35,103 bases of DNA from a virus, in IMG/VR virus record IMGVR_UViG_3300045996_002019, positions 1-35,103 of that record; one strand, given 5' to 3'. Positions 13,096-21,612 of this stretch are shown here, piece by piece. The notes under the pieces were generated by a model. The model was not told the DNA's origin and did not search any database. It saw only the letters and a list, made by a program, of their open reading frames with translations. Each line of letters opens with the position of its first letter. Within the stretch, counting starts at the first letter, position 1. Position numbers and translations under genes: made by a program.

Positions 13096-14534
13096 TGCGG
13101 TCGCTGTTCTTCCCCGACAGGCGGCCGCCGCAGCGCGCACGTGAGGCGAGTCCGGCGCAGGTCGTCAGCACCGGCGCGGCTGGCGCCGGCTACGGCGTCG
13201 ACCCGGTCGACGGTGACGGCAACTGGCGTCGCGTCGGCAACGGCGGACCGCGCGAGATCCCCTGGTACAGCCGCGAACGCGCCCGCACCTACTCGGTCGC
13301 GGCATACCGGTACAACCCGATGGCGAAGGCCATCATCGACACCTACATCGCGTTCTGCGTCGGCGACAAGGGCGTCAGCCTGCAGGGCACCAACCCGGAA
13401 GTGCTGCGCGTCGCCGACGAATTCTGGTCCGACCCGGCCAACGCGCTGGCCGCCCGGCAGGAACTGCTGCTGCGCGACGGCATGCTGGCCGGCGAGCAGC
13501 TGCTGGAACTGATGGTTGGCCAGCACAGCGGCGTGGTCCGCTACTGCCCGATCGAGTGCGCCAACATCGACGACGTCACGTCCTACCTGGGCAATCCGAT
13601 GTGGCCGGACCGTGCGATCTTCCGTCGCGGCGGCGCCGAGCTGTCGCTGGGCATCACGCGGGTGGACGACCTCAGCGGTCTGCGCACCGGCGAAGCCCAG
13701 TGGTGGGCACCGTGGAAGACCACCGCCACCGACACCAGGTCGCAGCCGTTCCTGGCGACCGTGACCGACTGGCTGGACAGCTACGACACGATCCTGTCCA
13801 ACCTGATCGACCGCACCGCGCTGGCCCGCTACATCGTGTGGGACGTCGAGGTGCAGGGCACGCAGGACGACGTCGACGCCTACGTGAAGACCCGTGGTGG
13901 CAACCGCATCCCGCGCTCGGGCAGCGTCGAGGTCCACAACGACAAGGTCACGTGGACGCCCAAGGTCGCCAACACCGGCGCCTACGAGGACAACGCGGCC
14001 AACCGGTCGGTGCTGACGATGGCGGCCGCCGGGTCGGGCCTGTCCCGCCACTGGCTGGCCGATCCGGAGGACGCCAACCGCGCGACCAGCCAGAGCATGG
14101 CCGAACCGGTCCGGCGTCGAGTGCAGTCCGTGCAGCGCATGTGGCTGGACCACCAGACCGATCTGGTCCGCTTCGCGGTCGACCAGGCGGTGCGTGTGCA
14201 CCGGCTGCCGCGCATGGTCGAAGCCGTCGACCCCAGCAACGGTGAGCGCTACCAGGTCCCCGCCGCGCAGTCCGTGCAGACGGTGGGCCCCGAGGTCGCG
14301 GCCGCCGATGCGCAGATCGCAGCCCAGGTCCTGCTCAACCTGAGCACCGGTCTGGAGAAGGTCGTGGCGATCGGCGCGATGTCGAAGAAGGGCGCCGGTC
14401 TGGCCGCCCGCCGCGCCTGGGAGCAGTTCATGGGCGTGCCCTACGTCGCCGAGCTGGACTCGCCGGACACCGATCCGGACAAGGTCGCCGACCACATCGA
14501 CAGCAGCAAGCCGCCGGTCGACACCGCGGCCTGA
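13095..14534 (+). CDS. Portal protein
   Basis: A 479-residue protein starting at ATG 13095 in a TGATG overlap; upstream in-frame codons belong to the previous gene. Hallmarks of siphoviral portals are present: the early YNPMAKAIIDTYIAFCVG helix, the central LIDRTALARYIVWDVEVQG region, and the LSRHWLADPEDANRATSQSM segment followed by a long helix (VRRRVQSVQRMWLDHQTD). It forms the dodecameric ring at one capsid vertex, through which TerL pumps DNA and to which the neck attaches. Position between terL and the capsid genes is canonical. Confidence 0.88.
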   Translation: MRSLFFPDRRPPQRAREASPAQVVSTGAAGAGYGVDPVDGDGNWRRVGNGGPREIPWYSRERARTYSVAAYRYNPMAKAIIDTYIAFCVGDKGVSLQGTNPEVLRVADEFWSDPANALAARQELLLRDGMLAGEQLLELMVGQHSGVVRYCPIECANIDDVTSYLGNPMWPDRAIFRRGGAELSLGITRVDDLSGLRTGEAQWWAPWKTTATDTRSQPFLATVTDWLDSYDTILSNLIDRTALARYIVWDVEVQGTQDDVDAYVKTRGGNRIPRSGSVEVHNDKVTWTPKVANTGAYEDNAANRSVLTMAAAGSGLSRHWLADPEDANRATSQSMAEPVRRRVQSVQRMWLDHQTDLVRFAVDQAVRVHRLPRMVEAVDPSNGERYQVPAAQSVQTVGPEVAAADAQIAAQVLLNLSTGLEKVVAIGAMSKKGAGLAARRAWEQFMGVPYVAELDSPDTDPDKVADHIDSSKPPVDTAA

Positions 14535-14572
14535 TCAACCCCAACCACTCACCCCGGAAGGGGAATCTCGCC

Positions 14573-14992
14573 ATGTCCGAAACCCGTCAGGAATGGGCCG
14601 CGCACGCACTCGGGATGCGGAACTCCGAGGTCGTGAACCTGGTCAGCCGCGGTGATGTGCACCTGGCCACGCTGCACGACGGCACACGCGCGGTCCTCGA
14701 CGACGCCGGCCGTTTCACCTTCGACCCGAGGGCCGTCGACGAGTTCGTCACCGCGGTGCACGACGTCGACGAGAACGAGGGCCAGGCCCCGCCGGCCGGC
14801 GACCCCGGCACCGGTGATGAGGTGCCGGACGGTACGGCAGAGGTCGTGCTGGCCTGGGTCGGCGACGACGTCGACCGCGCCCGCCAGGCCCTGGCCGCCG
14901 AGGGCGAGCGGGCCAAGCCGCGCGCTGGCGTCACGGCCAAGCTCACCGAGCTGATCACCCCGCAGGCGCCGCCCGCCGGTGATGGCGCGTGA
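14573..14992 (+). CDS. Small head-region protein, function unknown
   Basis: A 139-residue protein with GGAAGGGGA before ATG 14573. Residues 1-60 look like a small helix-turn-helix or peptide-recognition fold (WAAHALGMRNSEVVNLVSRG). An acidic Pro/Gly linker follows at 68-90. The C-terminal helix (AWVGDDVDRARQALAAEGERAKPRAGVTAKL) resembles a module found in capsid-region proteins of actinophages. Its last codon overlaps the protease-capsid start (GTGA). It may be a scaffold-like or head-assembly protein; this is inferred from position only. Confidence 0.55.
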   Translation: MSETRQEWAAHALGMRNSEVVNLVSRGDVHLATLHDGTRAVLDDAGRFTFDPRAVDEFVTAVHDVDENEGQAPPAGDPGTGDEVPDGTAEVVLAWVGDDVDRARQALAAEGERAKPRAGVTAKLTELITPQAPPAGDGA

Positions 14993-17340
14993 CCGCGCCC
15001 GCCAGCGAGGCGCTGGTCAACGGCGAACGGTCGTTCAGCGACCGGGGCGAGCTGGTCCGCAAGGCACTGCGCGCGCGGCTGCTGGCCGTCGATCCCGAGA
15101 CCTACCGCTGGTGCTGGATCGTCGACATGACCGCCACCGACGTGGTCTACGAGGTCGACTCCGACTTCCTGTGGCAGTGCGCCTACGGGATCGACGACGA
15201 CGGTGTCGTGACCCTCGGCGAACCGGCGCAGGTCGCCCGCACCTACGTGGCGATCGGCTCCCCCGCCGGTGCCCCCGGCACGACGCTGTCGAGCGCCATG
15301 GAGAGCGCGCAGCCCGGCGAGCGTGACCACCTGGTGGGCCGCGTCCTGGAAGCCAAGGGCGTCAGCCAGGTCACCGGCGGCCGCGTGTACGCGGTGCGGA
15401 TCATCAGCGTCGGCGACAGCCTCAACGGCAACCGCTACGGCGAGAGCGTCCTGGCCTCGGCCGCCGGCCTCTACGAAGGAGCCAAGGCCTACAACCGCCA
15501 CCGCTCCACCGAAGAGCTGAGCAGCGGCACGATCGAGGGCCTGGTCGGTCTCTACCGCGACGTCACCGCCAGCAACCAGGGCCTGGACGCCGAGCTGCAC
15601 CTGTTCCCGTCGGCGGTCAGCACCGCCGAAGCGCTCGACGCCGCGCTGCAGGCCGAGGCCGCAGGCCTGCCGCCCACCGTGGGCATCAGCCACGACGTGC
15701 TCGGCAGCTTCACCTCGGTCACCGAGAACGGCCGCCAGGTCCGCGTGGCCCAGTCCATCACCCACGTCTTTTCCGCCGACGTCGTCAGCGAACCGGCCGC
15801 CGGCGGCAAGGCCACGCGCGTGGTCGCCGGCGGCATCCACGTCGACCTCACCACCGCCACCCGGGCGACCGAAACCCAGGAGACCCCCATGACGACCCTG
15901 TCCACCGAGGCCGTGCTGGCCGCGCTGAAGGACGCCAAGCCCGACCAGCTCGCCGAGGTGGGCCTGGCGCGCGCCGGCGAAGCCACCACGGTGCCCGAGC
16001 AGGACCGCGCTCCCCAGACCGCCGCGCCGGCCGTCCCGTCCTACGCGCGGGAATCGTGGACGGTGCGCACCATGGTCCGCGACCTGGTCACCGCCGCGTC
16101 GCTGCCCGGGAAGCTGGTCGAGTCGGTGATCGAGTCCCTGCCCGAGCAGGTCACCGAGGCGCAGGTGACCGCCGCGCTGCGCACCGTGCAGGACACCGCC
16201 GCGCTGTTCGAGCGTGCCGACCTGGCGCCGCGCACCGCCGAGACGCAGGTGACCAAGGACCAGCTCGACCGCAAGCGCGAAGCGCTCGACGACATGTTCG
16301 ACCTGTCCAACGGCAAGGGCTACCCGTCGCTGCGCGAGGCCTTCGCCGACTACACCGGCGCCCGGCCGCGCGACTTCGCCGAGGACTTCAACCGGCGCGT
16401 GCTGGCCGAGTCGTTCGTCGGCAACCGCAACCGGGAGTCCCTGGACTCGACGAGCTGGGCGCAGGTCCTGGCCGACGCCCTGGGCAAGCGGCTGGCCGCC
16501 GAGTACGCGCGGCCGCAGCTGCAGACCTGGCGGAAGATCGTCTCGGCGACGCCGCGGGTGAACGACTTCCGCGAGCAGAAGATCAGCCGTGTCGGGGGCT
16601 ACGGGACGCTGCCCGAGGTCGCCGAGGGCGCCCCGTACCAGCCGTTGACGTCGCCCGGCGACGAGGACGCGCGGTACTCGATCACCAAGCGCGGTGGCAC
16701 CGAGGACCTGACCCTGGAGATGATCGCCAACGACGACCTGCGCGCGCTGGCCGGCATCCCCAGCAAGCTCGGCCGCGCCGCGGCGATCACCCTGTACCGG
16801 TTCGTCTGGGACATCCTCCCGAACAACCCGTCGACGTCCTACGACTCGACCGCGCTGTTCCACGCCAACCACGCCAACACCACGGCGGCCGCGCTGTCCG
16901 CGTCCGGCCTCACCACGGTGCGCGGCAAGATGCGCAAGCAGGCCGCGTTTGGCCACAGCACCGACGTGCTGTCGCTGGTGCCCAAGCTGCTGGTCGTGCC
17001 GACCGAACTCGAGGACATGGCCAAGCGGCTGTGCCGGTCCGGCGTCGCGGTCCCGTCCAGCGGCGAGTCCTCCGACATGCCCAACCTGCACGAGGGCATG
17101 GACTACGAGGTCATCGACTACTGGACCGACGCCAACGACTGGTTCCTGTTCGCCGACCCCGGCATGTGCCCCACCATCGAGGTGGGCTTCTACCAGGGCC
17201 GCGAAGAGCCCGAGCTGTTCAGCCAGGCCGACCCGAACGTCGGCAGCATGCACGACGCGGACAAGATCACGTGGAAGATCCGCCACATCTACGGCTCGGT
17301 GGTCGTCGAGCACCGCGGCATGCAGCGCGGCACCGCCTGA
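14989..17340 (+). CDS. Fused prohead protease and major capsid protein
   Basis: A 783-residue protein from GTG 14989. Residues about 130-285 form a prohead protease of the Mu gpI/T4 gp21 type: DSLNGNRYGESVL, H171 in YNRHRST, S234-H235 in VGISHDV, and the ITHVFSADVVSEPAAGG exit strand. Residues 301-420 are a helical scaffold-like delta region. Residues 420-783 are a HK97-fold capsid protein of the Mu gpT kind (LYRFVWDILPNNPSTSYDST, then LFHANHAN and TTVRGKMRKQ). Most phages encode these separately. Here an in-frame ATG at 15889 (residue 301), with AGGAG 6 nt upstream, could yield free scaffold-capsid subunits in the large excess needed. The protease would cleave the delta region during maturation. 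Confidence 0.85.
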   Translation: MTAPASEALVNGERSFSDRGELVRKALRARLLAVDPETYRWCWIVDMTATDVVYEVDSDFLWQCAYGIDDDGVVTLGEPAQVARTYVAIGSPAGAPGTTLSSAMESAQPGERDHLVGRVLEAKGVSQVTGGRVYAVRIISVGDSLNGNRYGESVLASAAGLYEGAKAYNRHRSTEELSSGTIEGLVGLYRDVTASNQGLDAELHLFPSAVSTAEALDAALQAEAAGLPPTVGISHDVLGSFTSVTENGRQVRVAQSITHVFSADVVSEPAAGGKATRVVAGGIHVDLTTATRATETQETPMTTLSTEAVLAALKDAKPDQLAEVGLARAGEATTVPEQDRAPQTAAPAVPSYARESWTVRTMVRDLVTAASLPGKLVESVIESLPEQVTEAQVTAALRTVQDTAALFERADLAPRTAETQVTKDQLDRKREALDDMFDLSNGKGYPSLREAFADYTGARPRDFAEDFNRRVLAESFVGNRNRESLDSTSWAQVLADALGKRLAAEYARPQLQTWRKIVSATPRVNDFREQKISRVGGYGTLPEVAEGAPYQPLTSPGDEDARYSITKRGGTEDLTLEMIANDDLRALAGIPSKLGRAAAITLYRFVWDILPNNPSTSYDSTALFHANHANTTAAALSASGLTTVRGKMRKQAAFGHSTDVLSLVPKLLVVPTELEDMAKRLCRSGVAVPSSGESSDMPNLHEGMDYEVIDYWTDANDWFLFADPGMCPTIEVGFYQGREEPELFSQADPNVGSMHDADKITWKIRHIYGSVVVEHRGMQRGTA
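15878..15891 (+). promoter_or_regulatory. Internal ribosome binding site and start within the protease-capsid fusion
   Basis: AGGAG (15878-15882), a 6-nt spacer and ATG (15889-15891) lie in frame at residue 301, at the junction between the protease and the scaffold-capsid part. The spacing and sequence are as good as those of genuine starts elsewhere in the window. An independently initiated 483-residue scaffold-capsid product is therefore likely. Confidence 0.55.
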
Positions 17341-17362
17341 TCCCCACCCAGTAGCGCGACGA

Positions 17363-17395
17363 GCAGCCCGCCACCGGTCACCGGTGGTGGGCTGC
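17363..17395 (+). terminator. 15-bp stem-loop after the capsid gene
   Basis: GCAGCCCGCCACCGG (17363-17377) pairs with CCGGTGGTGGGCTGC (17381-17395), with one G-U and the loop TCA. There is no T-run. It lies 22 bases after the capsid stop and 33 before the next start. It may act as a partial terminator or as an mRNA-stabilising 3' end that keeps capsid mRNA in excess. Confidence 0.6.
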
Positions 17396-17428
17396 CCGCG
17401 CGTCCCTACTCAGCAGAGGAGAGGGCAC

Positions 17429-17830
17429 GTGCCCACCATCAACGAAATCCGCGGTGACCACGTCTTCGAGATCGCCGTGCTCGGCCAGGCCACCGCCGGA
17501 ACCGCCGACGAGTGGTCGGGCTTCAAGGTCCCCTACGACGCGGAGATCGTCGCCGCGAAGTGGATCCCGGCGGCCGCGGTCACCGCGGACGGGACCAACT
17601 ACGCGACCCTGAACCTGCGCAACCGCGGGGCCGCGGCCGCCGGTACGACCCTGCCCGCGTCCCGCAGCTACATCGCGACCAACAGCGCCGCGTTCGTGTC
17701 CGAGGACATGACGCTGTCCGCGGACGTCGACGTCAGCGCCGGTGACGTGCTCACCGTCAGCAAGGTCAACACCGGTACCGGCCTGGCCATCCCGGACGGT
17801 GTGGTGCAGGTCCACCTGCGGTGGCGGTAA
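17429..17830 (+). CDS. Capsid decoration/stabilisation-type protein
   Basis: A 133-residue protein from GTG 17429 (GAGGAGAGGG upstream). It is beta-rich, with few charged helices (NYATLNLRNRG, SRSYIATNSAAFVSEDMTLS, DVSAGDVLTVSKVNTGTGL), as expected for a trimeric capsid-surface protein. It comes directly after the capsid gene, behind a strong hairpin. Decoration or head-fibre proteins commonly occupy this slot. The family cannot be fixed from sequence alone. It is coupled by TAATG to the next gene. Confidence 0.55.
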   Translation: MPTINEIRGDHVFEIAVLGQATAGTADEWSGFKVPYDAEIVAAKWIPAAAVTADGTNYATLNLRNRGAAAAGTTLPASRSYIATNSAAFVSEDMTLSADVDVSAGDVLTVSKVNTGTGLAIPDGVVQVHLRWR

Positions 17831-18114
17831 TGGGTGCGCCCATGGTGGCGGTCGCCCTGACCGGATCCGACCAGGTCGTGCGCGCAAGCCACACGACCTA
17901 CGGCGGCTACACCATCCGGGAGACCGCGGGTGCCGTCGCGACCGTGCGGATCTACGACAACGCCAGCGCCGCCAGCGGAACCCTGCTCGGCACCATCGCG
18001 CTGCTCGCCAACGAGAGCCGCGACGTGCAGTACCCGGCCGGCGTCCGGGCCGCGAACGGCGTCTTCGTCGACGTCGTCGCCGGCACCGTCGAAGGGTCCG
18101 TCTGGATCGCCTGA
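17830..18114 (+). CDS. Second small beta-rich head protein
   Basis: A 94-residue protein with ATG 17830 overlapping the previous stop (TAATG); GTG 17821 or ATG 17842 are possible. It is a compact beta sandwich by appearance (YGGYTIRETAGAVATVRIYD, then LLGTIALLANESRDVQYPAG and GVFVDVVAGTVEGSVWIA). This pattern resembles small virion surface proteins of actinophages. It is the last gene before a strong terminator, so the head operon ends here. Confidence 0.55.
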   Translation: MGAPMVAVALTGSDQVVRASHTTYGGYTIRETAGAVATVRIYDNASAASGTLLGTIALLANESRDVQYPAGVRAANGVFVDVVAGTVEGSVWIA

Positions 18115-18118
18115 AACC

Positions 18119-18159
18119 ACCAGGGGCGCGGCCACCGTGCCCCGGTCCGCGCCCCTGGT
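18119..18159 (+). terminator. Intrinsic terminator closing the head operon
   Basis: ACCAGGGGCGCGG (18119-18131) and CCGCGCCCCTGGT (18147-18159) are perfect complements around a 15-nt loop, followed by the T-rich TCCTTCATTTC. It begins five bases after the stop of the second decoration-like gene. The next gene must be served by read-through or by a promoter inside 18160-18190, which I cannot see. Confidence 0.75.
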
Positions 18160-18190
18160 TCCTTCATTTCCGAACACCCTGGGGGTCAGG

Positions 18191-19144
18191 ATGGCACTCA
18201 CCCGCGTGGCCCGCACCGCCAAGGGCCTGCTGGAACACGTCTTCTACGACCTCGACGGGGAAACTCCGATCGCCGCGACCGGTGACGTCACCGTGGCCGT
18301 GGTCGACGCGAACGGCCTCACTGTCGCCAGCGGCACGGCGACCCCCGGCGGCACCGGCGCCTACACCTGGACGCTGCCCGCGCAGGCCCAGCTCTGCGAC
18401 CTCACCGTCAGCTGGACCGCCGTACTCGACGGGACCACCGTGGTCGAGCTGGACCAAGTCGAGGTGGTCGGAGGGTTCTACTTCAGCCTGGCCGCAGGCC
18501 GAGACCAGGACACGTCGTTGGCCAACGCCAACAAGTACACGACCGCGGACCTGCACACCACGCGCACCGAGGTGGAGCAGGAGTGCGAGGAGATCTGCGC
18601 CCAGGCGTTCGTCCCGCGCTATCGGCGAGTGGTGCTCGACGGCACCGGCACCAAGGAGATCCTGCTGCCGGACCCGAACGTGCGCACCATCCGCGCCGTG
18701 CGGATGGCCGACCGCGCCGACCGGACGTTCACCGCCCTGACCACCGCGCAGCTGGCCGCTCTGTCCGAACGCGGCGACCGGGTCCTGCGCCGTCTGGACG
18801 GCAACATCTGGACCGAGGGCTACGGCAACATCGTCGTCGAGTACGAGCACGGCCTGAACGCGCCGCCCACCGACCTGGTCCGCGCCGCCAAGCTGCGCCT
18901 GCGCACCCGGCTGAACCTGGAACGCTCCGGCGTCCCCGACCGCGCGACATCCTTCCAGGCCACGGCCGGTGGCAACTTCAGGTTGGCCATGCCGGGCAAG
19001 TACCAGACCGGCATCCCCGAGGTCGACGCGGTCTACAAGCGCTACTCGCTGCGCGCGGACGAAGACGAGGACGGCGGCGCCGCCAGCCGAACCCTGCACT
19101 TCGACCCCCAGCGCTACTCGCTCTGGCACGGAGGTGAACGCTGA
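18191..19144 (+). CDS. Head-tail connector (adaptor) protein with N-terminal Ig-like domain
   Basis: A 317-residue protein from ATG 18191 (GGGGGTCAGG upstream). Residues 1-100 form an Ig-like beta sandwich (VTVAVVDANGLTVASGTATP, GAYTWTLPAQAQLCDLTVSW). Residues 105-290 match the gp6/adaptor pattern of siphoviral neck proteins: a helix at TTADLHTTRTEVEQECEEIC, a strand block (VVLDGTGTKEILLPDPNVRT), a VEYEHGLNAPPTDLVRAAKL segment, and a final YKRYSLRADEDEDG. It should sit below the portal ring. An Ig-like addition to the adaptor is somewhat unusual and may decorate the neck. Confidence 0.7.
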   Translation: MALTRVARTAKGLLEHVFYDLDGETPIAATGDVTVAVVDANGLTVASGTATPGGTGAYTWTLPAQAQLCDLTVSWTAVLDGTTVVELDQVEVVGGFYFSLAAGRDQDTSLANANKYTTADLHTTRTEVEQECEEICAQAFVPRYRRVVLDGTGTKEILLPDPNVRTIRAVRMADRADRTFTALTTAQLAALSERGDRVLRRLDGNIWTEGYGNIVVEYEHGLNAPPTDLVRAAKLRLRTRLNLERSGVPDRATSFQATAGGNFRLAMPGKYQTGIPEVDAVYKRYSLRADEDEDGGAASRTLHFDPQRYSLWHGGER

Positions 19145-19611
19145 TGGCCGGAACCAACGTGGTCCGGATCAAGCAGGCACTGATCGCGTTCCTGCGCGCA
19201 TCCGACGAGCTCACCGCACGGCCCGAGTTGGAGATCGACTACTCGCCCCGCACCCGGCACCTGCCCCGGGAGTACCTGTACCTGGGCAACTCCCGGTTCG
19301 ACCACAGCCGCACCGGCCACAAGGGCGGCGCCGCGCGCCAGCCGCGGTCCGAGGTAGCGAACGTCGACCTGCACATCGAGGCGTGGATGCCCGGTGCCAC
19401 CCAGGAAGAGATGGACGACGCCGCCACCGAGATCGGCGTGGTCGTCGAGCACCTGCTGGCCGAGAACTTCAACCTCGCCACCGAGGGCACCGCATTGGCC
19501 GGCCTGCAGTTCGGCGGTGTCGAAGGCGGCGAACTGACCCCGGTCACCGGCGACACCGGCACCGGCGCACTGCTGAGTTACCGGCTGTCGTTCACGTCCC
19601 GCCTGTCCTGA
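19144..19611 (+). CDS. Tail terminator / tail-completion protein
   Basis: A 155-residue protein whose ATG overlaps the adaptor stop (TGATG). The fold pattern is that of tail-terminator proteins: an N-terminal helix (VRIKQALIAFLRASDELTAR), strands including VDLHIEAWMPG, a helix of about 25 residues (QEEMDDAATEIGVVVEHLL), and C-terminal strands (ALLSYRLSFTSRL). It follows the adaptor and precedes the tail tube gene, the usual place for the protein that caps the finished tail and joins it to the head. Confidence 0.6.
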   Translation: MAGTNVVRIKQALIAFLRASDELTARPELEIDYSPRTRHLPREYLYLGNSRFDHSRTGHKGGAARQPRSEVANVDLHIEAWMPGATQEEMDDAATEIGVVVEHLLAENFNLATEGTALAGLQFGGVEGGELTPVTGDTGTGALLSYRLSFTSRLS

Positions 19612-19621
19612 CCCTGTCCCC

Positions 19622-19654
19622 CAGCCCCCACCGGTGCGCCGGGTCCGGGGGCTG
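19622..19654 (+). terminator. Stem-loop before the small pre-tube gene
   Basis: CAGCCCCC (19622-19629) pairs with GGGGGCTG (19647-19654), and an inner CCGG/CCGG pairing can extend it. No T-run follows. It may attenuate transcription into the tail genes or protect upstream mRNA. The start of the next gene, 25 bases on, has its own AGGAGG. Confidence 0.4.
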
Positions 19655-19678
19655 ATCGTCATGCCCAGGAGGGCACCA

Positions 19679-19924
19679 ATGGCCAAGATCCGCTCCCCGT
19701 TCGACGAGCCGGTCCGGGTGCCCTGGCTGGGCGACCGTGTGGTCGAGCCCGACCAGGTTGTCCCCTGCCCCGACAAGTACGTCGCCAACTTCGTCGCGGC
19801 CGGCTGGCACGTGGTCGACCCGCCCGCCGAGGCCGTCGCCGACCCGCCGGCCGTCGTCACGGACCCGCCCGCCGTCGAGCAGCCCGCGCGCCGCCGCGCC
19901 GGGCGCACCACCCAGGAGGGATGA
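19679..19924 (+). CDS. Small Pro/Ala-rich protein before the tail tube gene
   Basis: An 81-residue protein. ATG 19679 is preceded by AGGAGG; in-frame ATG 19661 overlaps that site and is less likely. Residues 1-48 (MAKIRSPFDEPVRVPWLGDR, then KYVANFVAAGWHVV) look like a small folded domain. The rest is a repeated D-P-P-A-x-V tail and a basic end. It overlaps the tail tube start (ATGA). Small proteins of this layout occur between tail terminator and tube in actinophages; function unknown. Confidence 0.55.
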   Translation: MAKIRSPFDEPVRVPWLGDRVVEPDQVVPCPDKYVANFVAAGWHVVDPPAEAVADPPAVVTDPPAVEQPARRRAGRTTQEG

Positions 19925-20934
19925 CCATGGCCGGATCCGGCCTGTCAGGGTCGCTCGGCGCCGCCGTCGAGACGACCTTCGGCACCTACGTCTCACCGTC
20001 CCGCCACTTCGAGGTGGCCGGCAAAATCGGCCTGAAGAAGGTCAAGAACATCAAGACCAGCACGGGCCTGGCCGCCGGCCGGCAGGTGCCGCTGGCCAGC
20101 CGCCGCAAGGTGATCACCAAGGCGGGCGGCGGGAACTTCCCGATCGAGGTGGCGAGCAAGGGTTTCGGCCTGCTGCTCAACCAGCTCATCGGCGGCACGG
20201 TGACTCCGGTCCAGCAGGCCGCCACCTCGGCGTACCTGCAGACCCACGAGCTGACCTCGACCCGGGACATCGCCGGGAAGTTCCTCACGCTGCAGGCCGG
20301 TGTCCCCGACGCCGGTGGCACCGTGCGCCCGTACTCCTTCCTGGGCTCGAAGGTCACCGCGATGGAGTTCTCGTGCGGGATCGACGAGTTCCTGACCGCG
20401 GCGATCGACGTCGACAGCCGTGACGTCACCGAGGCCGAGACCCTGGCCGCGCCCAGCTACTCGACGACCGCCGAGCCGTTCCACTTCGCCCAGGGCACGG
20501 TGAAGCTCGGCGCCACGGTCGGTGCCGCGGCCGCGATCCAGGGCGTGCGGAAGGTGTCGTTCAAGATCGAGCGCAAGATGGACACCGGCCGGTTCTTCTA
20601 CGGCAACGCCGGCCTGAAGTCCGAGCCGCTGCTCAACGACTTCGCCGGCCTGTCCGGCACGATCGAGGCCGACTACATCACCAAGGCCGACCTGGCCGAC
20701 CGGTTCGCGGCCGACACCCAGTTCGCGCTGGTGTGGGAGTTCGTCGGCGACCTGATCGAGGACACCTACTTCGACACGTTCCGGGTGACGCTGCCCGCCT
20801 GCTTCCTCGACGACGAGACGCCCCAGGTCGACGGCCCGGACCTGGTCAAGAGCCCGTACAAGTTCACGGTGCTCAACGACGGCACGAACGCGCCGGTCAA
20901 GATCGAGTACATCAGCACCGACACCGCCCTCTGA
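19921..20934 (+). CDS. Major tail tube protein
   Basis: A 337-residue protein with ATG 19921 in an ATGA overlap; ATG 19927 is also possible. The N-terminus (GSGLSGSLGAAVETTFGTYV, then SRHFEVAG) and the alternating strands that follow are typical of siphoviral tail tubes. These include FPIEVASKGFGLLLNQLIGG, the YSFLGSKVTAMEFSCGIDEF loop, and the C-terminal VTLPACFLDDETPQVDGPDL segment. Hexamers stack to form the tail tube around the tape measure. It precedes the tail chaperone and tape-measure genes as expected. Confidence 0.85.
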   Translation: MTMAGSGLSGSLGAAVETTFGTYVSPSRHFEVAGKIGLKKVKNIKTSTGLAAGRQVPLASRRKVITKAGGGNFPIEVASKGFGLLLNQLIGGTVTPVQQAATSAYLQTHELTSTRDIAGKFLTLQAGVPDAGGTVRPYSFLGSKVTAMEFSCGIDEFLTAAIDVDSRDVTEAETLAAPSYSTTAEPFHFAQGTVKLGATVGAAAAIQGVRKVSFKIERKMDTGRFFYGNAGLKSEPLLNDFAGLSGTIEADYITKADLADRFAADTQFALVWEFVGDLIEDTYFDTFRVTLPACFLDDETPQVDGPDLVKSPYKFTVLNDGTNAPVKIEYISTDTAL

Positions 20935-20953
20935 CCGGCCGGAGGTACCGCCG

Positions 20954-21601
20954 GTGGCCTTCCAACTGGTCAAGGTCGAGGGCACCGACAAGCTGCAGGA
21001 AGCCGCGGCGCGGCTGAAGCAGGCCGGTCGGGTGGACCTGCAGCGCGGGCTGATCAAGGCCATCCGCACGTCCAGCGCCGAAGCGGTCGACGACCTGCGC
21101 GGCGAGGTCCGCGGCCTGGACATCGATGGGCAACCGCTGGACGGACTGTCCGAACGCGCCCGGACGGCCAAGAAGAAAGACGAGGTGGATGAGGACGGCA
21201 ACCCGCTGCCTCCCGCCAGTCGTGGCAGCGGCGCCCGCGCCCGCGTCGAACACCAGCTGGCGCGGTCCAGCAACCGGGACAAGGCCTACGCCCGTGTGAA
21301 ATTGCGCTCGGGCCTGCGTGAGGCGACCGCCCGCGCGACCAGCCCGACCATCAAGGTCGGTGGCGCGTCGGTACGGGTCCGCATCCGCGTGGCCCGCAAC
21401 CAGCTGCCCGCCGACCAGTGGCGCCTGCCGAAGCACCTCAACAAGGGCGTCTGGCGGCACCCGGTGTTCGGCAACCGCGAGGTCTGGGTGGCCCAGACGA
21501 CCATCCCACCCGGCTGGTTCGACCGGACCCTGGCCGAACACGGACCCCAGATCCGCACCGAGATCGACCGCGAGATCGACCACGTCATGGCGCAACTCTG
21601 A
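20954..21601 (+). CDS. Minor tail / tail-assembly protein
   Basis: A 215-residue, very basic protein from GTG 20954 (GGAGG upstream). The first helix (LQEAAARLKQAGRVDLQRGL) and the IRIRVARNQLPADQWRLP to WRHPVFGNREVW to PGWFDRTLAEHGP progression match the HK97 gp10/tail-component family. Normally such genes lie before the tail tube; here it follows. Residues 55-95 (LSERARTAKKKDEVDEDGNP) form a charged insertion. The role is probably structural, in the neck or tail completion. Confidence 0.6.
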   Translation: MAFQLVKVEGTDKLQEAAARLKQAGRVDLQRGLIKAIRTSSAEAVDDLRGEVRGLDIDGQPLDGLSERARTAKKKDEVDEDGNPLPPASRGSGARARVEHQLARSSNRDKAYARVKLRSGLREATARATSPTIKVGGASVRVRIRVARNQLPADQWRLPKHLNKGVWRHPVFGNREVWVAQTTIPPGWFDRTLAEHGPQIRTEIDREIDHVMAQL

Positions 21602-21612
21602 AGGGGCACAAC

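Noticed and set aside
14587-17313. 908-codon open frame on the minus strand
   Set aside because: It mirrors the protease-capsid gene, whose domains are clear; the reverse translation has no recognisable motif or ribosome site.
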